Shown piece after piece: positions 44,164 through 54,779 of a DNA stretch of 64,000 nt. The stretch is from Blattamonas nauphoetae (lineage: Eukaryota > Preaxostyla > Oxymonadida): positions 1 to 64,000 of the forward strand of contig JARBJD010000301.1 of the NCBI GenBank assembly GCA_033064195.1, read 5' to 3'. The position numbers and the translations under genes are program-made. Every line of letters begins with the position of its first letter. The first letter of the stretch is position 1. The notes beneath the pieces are model-generated. The model saw nothing but the letters and a program-made list of their open reading frames with translations, made no database searches and was not told where the DNA came from.

Positions 44164-47100
44164 ATGTTCTCCAAGTTCTTTCTACGCATCTTTCGAATTC
44201 TCACACACCGACATCGATTACTTCTCCCTCTTGATCCAAAACATGAAGATATTGTCTTCGCCCACATCATGGTTACCCTCGTCGAACATTTCGTAGCTTC
44301 TGGAGATCTCATCCTCCCAGACTCGTCTCCAACCGATCTCTTACCAGTTTTTACAGAGTTTTTTCGCACATTTTTCAAGAAAAGAAATCGTAAATCAAAT
44401 CCCTTTCTCATCCACAATCTCGCCTCGTCGTTCGCACAAGTTGTTCTTCGCCGCGATATTCGGAACATTTTTCGTTTTTCAGATCACTCATTCCTGCGCG
44501 GTGATGCTGTTGAATCTTCGGAACAGTTGTTGGATGCTGTGAAGAAGGTGAAAGAAACTCTCTCGCTGGAGAAGGTTCAAACTGCATTTTTTGATTGGAA
44601 AGAATGGGTGAAAATGCTGGAGACAATCGAGAAAGATGCCACACAGACAGTTTGTCTTCATTTACTGTTCATTGTTTCCTTCAGACTGATCATTCCATCC
44701 TCCAATCTCGCTGTCTCCGAGCCACACTCCTCTCTCTCCAAAAAAAGCATCAACTCCGAGCCAACCCAACTCAAAATGAAAAGAACAGATTCGCAGACTC
44801 TTGTCGCCTTCCAACAACAACAACAACTGACACTCCACTCATCTCCTCAGCCATCAATCCCTTCACCAACCTCCCAATCTACCTTCCACTTTCCATCGAT
44901 CCCAGGTCATCCTCGACGGACACTTCACTTCACTCCTCCACCATCAATCCCTTCACCAACCTCCCAATCTACCTTCCACCTTCCATCGATCCCAGGCCAT
45001 CCTCGACGGACAATTCACTTCACTCCTCCACCATCTCCACCCAAACAGCACTCCCATCTTCTCAGTTCTCTTCCGATCCGCAGCCATTCATTTTTGAGCA
45101 GGCCATATTCCAGACAAACCCAGTCGTTCGTCAGTCTCGACAGTTCCTCTTAGCGATCCATTATCTCCTCACTCGACCACTTCCCACTTCCTTCCCGTGG
45201 ATCATCCGTCCGTCATTCAAATCGGAATCAGAACAGGATACTGATTTCCAACCGGATCATCAATCAGTCGATCTCAACGAGAAGTTTCACACATCGCTGT
45301 TCGACGACACAGATGATGCGAAAGTGGTGGCAGCACTCCGTCGGTGTTGTGCTGTTGTCAAAGCGACGCAAACCACAAAATGCATTGCGAACGTCAACAC
45401 TTTCCGAAACTTCCTCATCGCTGGTCTCCACTCGTCCAATCCCGTCATCCAGTACGAATGTCACAATCTCTTCTTTGAAATCAGTTACTTCTTTCCGAAA
45501 TTCGATGACCCTCGTCAAAGTCGATTTTCCAGTCTCCGAATGGCATTCCGCGACGGAACATTTTGGGAGAAGATGACACTGTTATGGCTGTGGTTTCGAT
45601 GGTTGCAGTTCCGAGCCAAGAATGGGGATCAAAGGTATGTGAACGAGTCGGATTTCGATTTCAGCGGATTTCTGGCGACTGATCTGAGCGATGTCCGTCT
45701 CTTCTACCTGGCCTGCAACTTCGTCGGGGCAATCTTGTTGGATAAAGCAGTATCGATGTCCATTGAATGGCAAATGGACTTCGTTCATCAATTTGAGAGG
45801 AGGAATCGGATGCTGTCGCGCATCTCGAGCGATCCGATGTTGTTTTCAAAACAGGACCAATCGGCTCTTTATCTGACTCCACTCGCAACCATGCTCGGCT
45901 CGTTCTTGTCTGTCTATTGTGGCTGTGATTTCCCTCCCGCTCTGACCGACATCGTCGCAACTGATTCAGACCCAACTCTACACAGAATGTTGTCAAATTT
46001 TGTGAATCCCATATTCTTCCTCAGTCATTCCTCCATCGATCCCAAACACCGACGCTCCTTCTTCCCGATGGATCTGATGTTCGAAAGGTTTCTCCGATCA
46101 GATCCAGACACGCTCGTCAAAGGATGGATTAATGTGTCTGAATGCACTTCGAGAAAATTCCTCTTCACTCCTTATGTTGGTCTGCACTCTCTCCTTCTTC
46201 GCTCTCCCAAACTCAATCTCGATCTACAGGCACTTCTAATTCTCGTCGTCATGTTCTTCATCAAACTCTCAGGTCAGGAATCCACTCAATCGGACATTTC
46301 CCAACTCTTCTGTTTTTTTCTCCTCCTCGCCTCTTCGACACTCTCCTCTCATCGCCACTCCTCGTCAGAGCCAATAGAATCATATGGATCGAGTTTCTCT
46401 ATCTCTTCAACATCTTAGGGAGTGATCTCGCTGCCTTCGGTGCGTGCTCGTCCCTCGCCAAAGTGTTTAAGATGCTGTATCCGTTCGATTCTAATCCGGA
46501 GCAAGCCGAGCTGTCCTTCTTGTCGGATGTTGGGAATCAGGTTGTGTCTCTTCACTGGCTCAATTTTCCTTCTCACATCGACTCTCCACTCCTCTGCCAT
46601 CTTCCTTCTCTGGCTGGTGCTCAGCGAGGCATCCTCCAAACTCTCTCCTCTCACTCTGGCATCCCCTCTCTCCTCCCTCTGCGCAACCAACCCGACTGGA
46701 ACAGCATCAGCACAATGATATCAAAAGGAATGTCTCCCAACGAAGCAATCCGCGTTCTGTCTCAATGTGTGCGATATTTTGCTTCTCTCGGTTTGGCCTC
46801 ACAATTGTCATTCTTTCTCAGATTTCTATTCTCCCCCAACAGGACCATATCTCCTCATGAGCATCTTCAGGAATCTCCTGTTTGTTCTCCCTCATTCCTT
46901 TCTTCCTCTTTTCAGATCTCCACTTCCCGGAGACACGTCGATTGCCATCGAGTTCTTCCTTCGACTCGTCAGTGTCACGTCTGATGATGTTCGGATGAAA
47001 TTGGTGATAGTTCCCCGACCAAGCCGGACTTGTTCATCAAGTCGGACAAAGGGTAGGTATGTCAAGGATACCTCCTTATTTGACTGTAAAGTTGATTGAT

Positions 47101-48763
47101 AATCGCTTTACGGCTTCAACAAAGAGTTTGAGAACGATCAGACCATTCATTGTATTTGTTCACTTCCCTCATCCATTTTTGCTATTCTCACACAATAGCC
47201 AATCGAGCAAAGAGGTGAAGTGATTAAATAACATTTGGAACTATTTAGATGTATGTTCAGTTCATCCCCCCATCGAGGATGAGAATGGATCCATCGAAGA
47301 AGAAGTTGACGACGGAGAGTTTTGTGGGTGCCAATTGATTGTTTTCAGCCTCTCGCAACCAATTGAAGCGGATTCAGACGACTTGTATCATTTTTGCTTG
47401 GAATGGAGAATGTGAATGAGATTCTGTTTGCCTCATCTCGGATCTACTGTGAAAAAAGTGAGGAAACCTTAAAATTGCAATCATAAGGCAGTTTGAGGAA
47501 CACACCATCATTCCAAGATCCAAGTAGTTGGGATGAATGCCATTGGAGATCTTGTTGAGCATGCCATTCCGGAAGTGAACAGATTCCATCTTATTGAGAG
47601 GAATGAGAGATACAAACATCCAAAGACCTTTATCCTGCAGAAAGGTCGTCGGATGCGTGATTCTTGCGGGTCGGAGAAGACCTTCGTAGAATGAAAACAA
47701 GAACATTTTCAACCTCAAAATTGGTCTGTCAAGGTGCACATTATGAATATAGCGTGGAGACACATCACTAACATCAATGCTGATGTGAGTTTAGACCTCC
47801 GAGAACTGTGATGCATGTCCATTCAGGTTCGGATTTGAAAAAGCACCCATTGATCGTGTCTTTCTTCTCAGAAATACCAATTTTTACTCAACACTCGCAT
47901 ATCGAAATGAAGAAATTATCATGCAACTAGAAAGTATTGTTGTCCTACCTGATGAACAAGTCCGGCCTAATCGGAGGACTATGAGGAAGGGTTTGTTGGA
48001 CCGTGTGGTGTTTGCTGTGTCATGCTCGTCGTTCTTGGATGACTACGAGAAAGGGGTTGCTGTGATTGGGATTCTTCTCGACACAATCCGACGAGACAAT
48101 TTGAAGCAGAGAACAACTTGTCACAGAATCCAGAAAGAAGGTCGAAGAGGAACGAAAGGACGAAGAGTTCCGAGGGCGAACACTGATGTCGGAAGCAAAC
48201 CGACGAGCACAGGAACGCTCAGAAGCAGTGCGAAAGCGGAAGAAGACGATTCGACAGTTGGAAGACTGGAAGTGGTCGGGAAGACAGAGGAGATGGGGCT
48301 GGTGAGCTCGTATGGAGTCGAGGCAGTCGGATCGGTGGGATCGGGGCAGCGTGTTGTGAGCTCGCACGAGGAGCGGCGGACTGGCCGATCGAGCAACGGA
48401 GAAGAGCCGTTCAGCGAGGAGCCGAAGTTGACAGTGAAGATTGCTCGGCAGATGAGAGCGGAGATGGACGAGGCAGTTGCAATTAGACAGCGGAAGTTGG
48501 AGATGATGAGGATCATGCAGTGGAAAGTGGGAGACCCGCTTCCGTTTGAGCTGATGACGGAACGGGATAAGAAGGAGTCGATTCGGAAGAAGGCGGAAGC
48601 GGAGGAGAGGGCTCGGAAGCTGGAGATGTCGGCGCTGTTGGAGAGCACTGGTCCGCTTGCGTCGCCTCCGACGGGGAGTCATGGTGAGGTTCAAAGTTCA
48701 GCGGGAGGAGAGGGACAGACAGGGGAAGGGAGTCGGGAAGAGACCGAAGAGTCATCGGCTTGA
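44164..48763 (+). CDS. Large helical-repeat protein with coiled-coil C terminus, interrupted by a TIR element
   Basis: Exons I can support are 44164-44649; 44685 to about 46272; about 46371-46790; 46843-46879; 46916-47007; and, after the element at 47008-47981, 47985-48763. The introns of 35, 52 and 36 nt fit in phase; the one near 46,273-46,370 could also start at 46,312. A Pro/Ser-rich region (about 44,800-45,060) contains a 75-bp direct repeat (SIPSPTSQSTFH twice). The body is Leu-rich and helical (ARM-like), and the region SPLPGDTSIAIEFF...RKGLLDRVVFAV reads in phase across the element. The tail is charged and helical; one stretch near 48,110-48,300 looks better in a second frame, so an intron or a frameshift may be present there. 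Function unknown. Confidence 0.6.
47008..47981. mobile_element. TIR element, 974 bp, with 3-bp target duplication, in an exon
   Basis: Imperfect inverted ends of about 43 bp start TAGTTCCCCGACCAAGCCGG at the left and TAGTCCTCCGATTAGGCCGG at the right. TGA flanks it on both sides (47005-47007, 47982-47984). Taking TGA as the duplication makes the host frame read MKLV/RKGLL; taking TA instead would create a stop. A 130-codon minus-strand frame (47374-47763) lies inside, of unknown origin. The ends resemble those of the element at 22095-22570. Confidence 0.75.
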
Positions 48764-49002
48764 TTGGGGTGAGTGTCTTTCTGTTTTTGTTTTTGTTTGA
48801 GGGTGGGAGTGAAGGAAAGGGTGATGGTGTTGATTGTCGGTCAATCGTTTTCAATCTCATTTCTTCAGTTTTGATTCATGATGACTTGACAAACAAAAGG
48901 GGGTGTTGATGAAGTGGAGTGATTATCGAGAAGACGAGCCATTCGATCCCAATCGATTGCACAGCCACAACGATATATCTGTTTCTCCTCCACTCCAGTC
49001 TC

Positions 49003-49931
49003 TCATCGTTCCCTTGTCCCTTGACGCATTTTCCCATCATCAGGACTCCAAAGTGTTGCGGAATCATTGAATTGTCTCAGATGCTTGGAAATATGATACT
49101 CGAGGGAGTGGTGGACGAGAATGTCGGTGACAGATTGTGGAAGTGAAGACGAGCGAAGATATTGGATTGTGGGAGGATGATGGACAGCTATTTCGAACAG
49201 ATGAATGTCGATATGGGAATGGATAAGGCATCTTGAGAACAACGGAGTTTGGTTTGTGAGATGTAAGAGATGTTCCAAATATTGGCTGGATGGAACGATC
49301 ACATTGTTCAAAATTGTTGCTCGAATGTCATCGTACGATTCCTTCACATCGCAATCGTTGAGTTTGTCCATCCAATACGGGATTCCACATTTCATGGCTT
49401 CGTCCAAAAATGAAACCATTGAAAGATGAAATTTTGCGTTCCCTTCAACAGGACGAGTGTGCAGTTGGAGTAAATGCATCAGTTGACCGATCCGACTTTC
49501 CTTGATGAACGAATACCTGACGTCGAATGGTGAAGCGATGAACCATTTTCGGAGAAGCGAGAATCCTGCTTTTGCTATATTCCAGCATGGACACCCCAAA
49601 ATGATAAACATACGATCCACAAAAATTTGGTTTTTGTCATCGTCGTGTGGAAATAGACACGAAGGGAGTTGTGATGTGTCAGAGCTGGAATGGCTCAGCA
49701 GACCCAACAATTTGACGACTTTAAATTGCTGCTCATCGTCAAAAACATAGCCCTCTTCAAGCATTTGGACCAGAGAATTGAAGATCTGTGGATATTGTTC
49801 ATAACTCTTGGGGTACTTTCTATTCCAATCCAAGAAAGGAGTGGAAGCTGCATATTCAAGAAGCAACATTTAATCAAAAGGTGAGACGAACCTTCAGGAG
49901 GATGATTTGTTGTGGACTGTGAAGAGTCCAT
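49003..49931 (-). CDS. ARM-like paralogue family member B (294 aa, 2 exons)
   Basis: Exon 1 is 49931-49892 (MDSSQSTTNHPPE, 40 nt), with a 44-nt intron (GTTCGT...TGCAG), and exon 2 is 49847-49003. Together they make exactly 295 codons including the stop. Family features are PFLDWNRKYPKS, FDDEQQFKVVKLLGLL, LFPHDDDKNQ, IVPSSQYLEHLL and FEIAVHHPPTIQYLRSSSLPQS. It lacks the N-terminal Gly of members A and D (MDSSQS instead of MGSSQS), so it would not be myristoylated. It is intact, with no insertion. Helical-repeat fold inferred; function unknown. Confidence 0.78.
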
Positions 49932-50120
49932 CGTGTTCAAGATGTGATCAAACCACTTCATGAGATTTCTCAGGTGGAATGACGATTGAACAAACAATAT
50001 TCATTCTGTGGGATTCAATATGACGAGAAAAAGCTGAAGTGAAACAAAATTCCGTCCAGAGAGGCAGCAATCACGTGACGGAGAGGCAGAAGAGGGATAA
50101 TCCCGAGCGTGGCAGATCTG

Positions 50121-51215
50121 TCAGTAATCACGTTCTGGAATGTTCGCTCCGTAAATGATGAGCAAGCCAGTTGAAAGTCCGATAGTTCTCATTCGATATT
50201 TCCCATAATCTGTGGCAATAGCTCGTTGTTCGAGTGCGTCTTCATATCCGTCACTTCTCAGTGAACGATGAAGTATTGCCCGTAATGGGCGAGTCCGGGC
50301 ACCTATATCGACCCATTCATGCTCATTATAAACCATTCCGTCGAAATATAGCGAGATCGAGACATCATTTTCGATGAATGTCAGCGAACTTGAGAAAGCG
50401 AGAAAGATCGGCAGATTCAGGACAAAATCCAAGGTTGGTCGATGATCAGGACAGATCATGAGTAGACGAGTAAGAAGATACACGAATCTTTTCGAGAGCT
50501 TTCGATCAACGATCGAAAAGCGGTTCGTGAATAGCCAACGAAGATAGTTCTCTGATGGGACAAGAGCTTGATTTAACACTGTCGTACGAAGAGGTTGTTG
50601 TTCTTGACGTTCATTCAGGTTGAGACGGGTCAATTCAATCAGCATGGCTGGGCGGATAGATCCATTGATGATACCGATTAGAGCATTTTGGATGTCGTCC
50701 GTATCTATCAATGAGAAAGACAATGGACGGAGAATTGGCAGGAGTCGAGGAATAAGATTGGTCTTCACGAGCAAAAGACATTTTTGGACGGGACAAACCA
50801 AAATGAGTTCACTCAACAGCTCCAGTGCTGAGAGACTGACAACACCGCTGGGCGATGAAATGAGGATAAGAATTGATTCGACGAAGGCGAGCATCGTTGG
50901 GTCTGATGAGGATGGGCCGATTTGAAGAATTACGTGTTCTTCAGTTCTACTGTTGAGGTAGCTTAAATGGTGGAATAGATTCGCTGCTTTTCGCTCCATG
51001 TAAGAATCAAACACAATGCCGTTCTTTGTCATCATAACTAGTGATCGATAAATCGTTAATGTGTGATGGATTGATATAGGAAGGATTCCATTCCAATTCC
51101 GGAAGGTTGAGGCAGACTCTGAGAATAATACAGATGCATTGGAGATATGCGATGGAGACTGATCAGACAAGCGTGTAATGGTGGATTGACAATTACGCAA
51201 GAAAGGGGAGATCAT
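50121..51215 (-). CDS. ARM-like paralogue family member C (364 aa)
   Basis: One open frame starts MISPFLRNCQSTITRLSDQ. It shows the family layout: FRNWNGILPISIHHTL, VMMTKNGIVFDSYMERKAANLF, a Leu-rich middle, VLNQALVPSENYLRWLFTNRF (the family's VVLPSSQF block) and RSDGYEDALEQ near the end. It is more diverged from the others than A, B and D are from each other. An exon 1 like theirs may exist upstream; I did not find one with certainty. Intact as seen. Function unknown. Confidence 0.72.
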   Translation of the reverse strand: MISPFLRNCQSTITRLSDQSPSHISNASVLFSESASTFRNWNGILPISIHHTLTIYRSLVMMTKNGIVFDSYMERKAANLFHHLSYLNSRTEEHVILQIGPSSSDPTMLAFVESILILISSPSGVVSLSALELLSELILVCPVQKCLLLVKTNLIPRLLPILRPLSFSLIDTDDIQNALIGIINGSIRPAMLIELTRLNLNERQEQQPLRTTVLNQALVPSENYLRWLFTNRFSIVDRKLSKRFVYLLTRLLMICPDHRPTLDFVLNLPIFLAFSSSLTFIENDVSISLYFDGMVYNEHEWVDIGARTRPLRAILHRSLRSDGYEDALEQRAIATDYGKYRMRTIGLSTGLLIIYGANIPERDY

Positions 51216-51400
51216 AAAAAACTTTTATGGGAAGCTTTCAAATTCAGAATGGTGTCCTTATTTCACCTCCGTTTTACCCTGAAAGCGGAAACTGTTCCTG
51301 TTCAGATTGATTTTGAAAGAAGCGTAAACAGATACACAAGTCTGTTTCACAATCATCCAATTCATCACTCACCGAGATTTCTGGATTGTGGGCCCGATCT

Positions 51401-52467
51401 CTAAGATGGACAATTCAATCCAAATCGTTCTCCCAACTGCAGCGAATCCCTTCTGAAAGTGTGATGCCAAAACTTGCTTGGATCGACCATCAGTTTCTGT
51501 TCGATTCTATCCTCGAGTCCTTCACTTCGCAGCATCACCATGAGATACTTGATTCGTTCACTCACTTCTTTTCTTGTACCTCTCTTTGGTTTGAGAATGA
51601 GCGAGAATTTGATGAAGTTACTAGAAACAGCTGCATCATCCCAGAGTTCAGATAGATATTTCGTAAAACCTTGTGGGATTGACGAAGAATGAAGATACCG
51701 CATTGTGGGGGATGATGGACAGCGATGTTGAACAGATGAAAGATTGTCTCGCACACAGATTCAATACGACTTGGTGATTGGCTTCGGATGATGTGACGCA
51801 AGATGTGGTCCATATATAGGCTGGACGGAACAAGCACATCGTCAAAAAACGTGTGTCGAATGACATCTTCCGATTCCTCCACCCCAAAGTACGTGAAGAC
51901 GAACATTCCAAACTGTGTTCCAAATTTGATGGAGCAAGCTAAAAGGCGGATCAGAGAATCGTGGAAGTCTTCGTTCTCTTCAAAAGGACGAGTATGGGGT
52001 TGGAGGAGAATCATCAGATGAGTGAACCGACTTTCTTTGATGAATTGATACGTGACATCTGACGGAGAGTTGAGAAACCATTCTGTGAGAAGTAAGAATG
52101 CTGCTTTGACAACAATCCAGGATGTACATGTCAATATTATCCATATATGATTTACAAAAGCTTTGTAATTGTCTGCACTACTTGGAAATAGACGATCAGA
52201 GAGTTTCGTGGTAGATTCGAGTGGATTATCGCGCATGAAGTTCAACAACTTCACTGCTTTCAATTGCTGCTCCTCATCAAACATGGAGCCTTCCTCCAAC
52301 ATTGTAACAAGTGAGAGGAAGATTGGCGCGAATGCACGATGAGATTTGGGATGGTCACCATTCCATTTCAAGAAGGGTGGAGAAACTGGTTTACAAAGAC
52401 AAAAATGAAACAGAAGTTGAGACGTACCTTCAGTGAGACGGTTTAAGTTTGATTGGGAAGAGCCCAT
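51401..52467 (-). pseudogene. ARM-like paralogue family member D, frameshifted
   Basis: Exon 1 is 52467-52428 (MGSSQSNLNRLTE, 40 nt), with a 42-nt intron (GTACGT...ACCAG); exon 2 starts at 52385. The frame matches the family to about 51,708, where CATCATCC lacks one base compared with member B's VHHPPT region. The rest of the family match (MRYLHSSSIPQGFTKYL, LRSEGLEDRIEQ) continues in another frame to 51,401. Either a recently broken copy or a base error. MGSSQS again gives an N-myristoylation context. Confidence 0.7.
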
Positions 52468-52882
52468 TCAGTGAAGCCGTAGTGTCTCAAATTTATGTAT
52501 GGGCATGATCTGACTCATATGAATGTCCATCCATCGAGAAATACACACAGAATTCGGTCCAAACGGATGAAATGACCAAAACAAGAAAAACAATTAGAAT
52601 CTGAAAAGAACACAGTGATGGAGATCCTCACAACACATCCACGAAGTACGGCAAGCCCTGTCCGAGCTCCCAAATGGCAGGATCGCATCCAATCGATTCA
52701 GTGCTCTCTTTTCTCTTTGTGATTGAGTGTATGGTCGGGTAGTACATCAGCTGTGGAAAGAGAAAAAAAAGGAAGAACGAGAAGAATTCATGGAGTGAAA
52801 TGTCGTTTGGTTAACACAAAGGAGGGAAATGTTGAGAAAGAAAGAAGTCGTCTCTGAAGTTGGTGAGTTGCGATCTGACTGT
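52468..52882. other. Intergenic stretch between members D and E
   Basis: No gene seen. It contains the promoter side of member D and the 3' flank of member E. The short minus-strand frame at 52,788-53,072 is a shadow of member E. Confidence 0.5.
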
Positions 52883-53995
52883 TCACAGACATCTCACGTT
52901 TGATCCAAGCAATTGTGAAAGCAAATGACAATCTCGAACGTGATAGTGGTTCGGATAGCTGATCCATATTGTCTTCATCAACAGTTCGAGTGTGTCCTCG
53001 AATCCTTCCGAATGCAGAGTTTGCATTGTCCGTTTTGCAGATTGGATCACTTCTGCGCCTTCTTTCTTCCATTCAATGAGAGAATCGTAAATTCGTCTGA
53101 TTGGAGACGAGACTCTTGACCAGTCTTGGATAAAAGGGAGACAACTTGAGAATGCCATCACAATTGGATATACGCGGACAAATGTAAATGTTGGGCGATG
53201 AAACGGGCCGATTTCAATGAATGCACACAAAAGATTGATGAAGGCGTGCACCAAGTCTTCATTGAGGATGTACCGATTCGAGATCAGGAATGTCACAAAT
53301 TGACTGGATGGCAGAACGACCTTCTGAAAGATTATTTCCCGATGGTTGTATTTGTCGGCTGCTGTAGTGATGCCAAGAGGCTTGAAATGAAACGGATCCG
53401 CGAGGCAGATTGATGAGAAGAGAATGATGGTCAGATTCTCGTATTGAGCTTGATTATCCGACATTGGGAGCGTATGTGGTCGAAGGATCGCAAATATCCT
53501 GGAAATCACATCAGTTTCCACGATACTCATCATTTGCCTTGAAATCAATAACTCGATTGTGGAAGCAGAGAATGACAGAGCTGCAGAAACAATTTTTGAG
53601 TATGGAGACGCCAACAAAATGCAAATACTGTCAGCGAATCCAGAGACGGAACCGTCTGAAGATGGAACAAACTTGGTGATGATTTCATGAACATATTCCA
53701 TATTCATGGTGATGTGTGGCTCAATCATTTTCAGAAATCCGACGGCCTTGTCTTGAAGGGTATTGTCAAATGTGTAGTCGTTCTTAACAAGGGCGACAAG
53801 AGAACGGTAACGTGGTGAGTTGTCCTCATTGGAATTTCAGAAAGTTTCGTCCAACATGGCAACAGTTCCAGATGAATCAAGTGATTCATTCAAACTGTCA
53901 TGATTGGTTTCTTTCAACGCAATGGTTTTGTCTTCCAATGAATGAGGTAGCGAGATATCAGACGTGGTGATCGATTGAGATGATTTGTTCCCCAT
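52883..53995 (-). pseudogene. ARM-like paralogue family member E, damaged N-terminal part
   Basis: From about 53,800 down to 52,883 the frame is clean and very like members F and H (YRSLVALVKNDYTFDNTLQDKA, NHREIIFQKVVLPSSQF, GFEDTLE, SQLLGSNVRCL). Upstream, a plausible start MGNKSSQSITTS lies at 53995, again a Gly2/Ser context, but the frame linking it to the body is shifted and holds a TGA near 53,839. I call it a probable pseudogene, with the alternative that a missed intron bridges the gap. Confidence 0.6.
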
Positions 53996-54160
53996 TTATT
54001 TTGCATAGAAAGATCAGCCCATTGATATTTCTGCTTCACTAAACATCTCCGTTTCCACTTAATTCGAGGAGTGTACAGCTGCTCTGGTTGTAGGAGTGAA
54101 CAATCACAATACAATAACCGTTTAAAGTCAATTAGGATGAACAAGACAGATCGGGAAAGC

Positions 54161-54737
54161 GGCATGGGTCCAGTGTGTCTGGCGAAGTCCATTGTGTCTG
54201 GCGGTGGTCCAATAAGTCTGGCGGTGGTCCAGTGTGTGTGGTGGTGATATGTCCCCAATATTCGATCATCTGAGGATTGGAACATACAAAATCGATCTAT
54301 TTCCTTCTTGTCATCTCTTTTCCCTAAAATAGCGAGAGGTGAAACAGTCAATGGAGGATAAGCTATTCAAAAAAGTGAGGCTCTTATCAGAAATCCTGGA
54401 TACCTATCACTTCACAGGACATGAAGGTTCTCTATTTTTTGAAAATAGTCAGTTTTGCACAATATTTCGTCAAAAACACATAATTTTACAAAAAATACAT
54501 CCATAGAGTGAAAAAAGTGCTTTTTATTTTGATCAACCTTGATCGGATGAATGGAAACTTTTCATGCCTTTTTTTCGGTTTTGTCACTTCTACACCTTCT
54601 CTGGGGATCTCATCATGACCACAGATGAACACGATATTGTGACACCTTCCATATTTCTTCAGAAATCCACCGCCAGACACATTGAACCCGTTGAGCCAGA
54701 CACATTTCAAAACCACCAGACACAATGAACCCATGCC
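54161..54737. mobile_element. hAT-like MITE, 577 bp, intergenic
   Basis: The inverted ends start GGCATGGGTCCAGTGTGTCTGG at one side and GGCATGGGTTCATTGTG at the other. A perfect 8-bp target-site duplication, GGGAAAGC, flanks it (54153-54160, 54738-54745). Both ends carry several GTGTCTGG words. No coding sequence inside. It shares its outermost bases (GGCATGGGT) with the element at 40245-41159. Confidence 0.88.
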
Positions 54738-54779
54738 GGGAAAGCTATGATCACAACAAAAGAGATTGGAGATTACATT

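Noticed and set aside
47374-47763. hAT or Harbinger transposase inside the 974-bp element
   Set aside because: Too short, and I can see no catalytic DDE or zinc-finger pattern.
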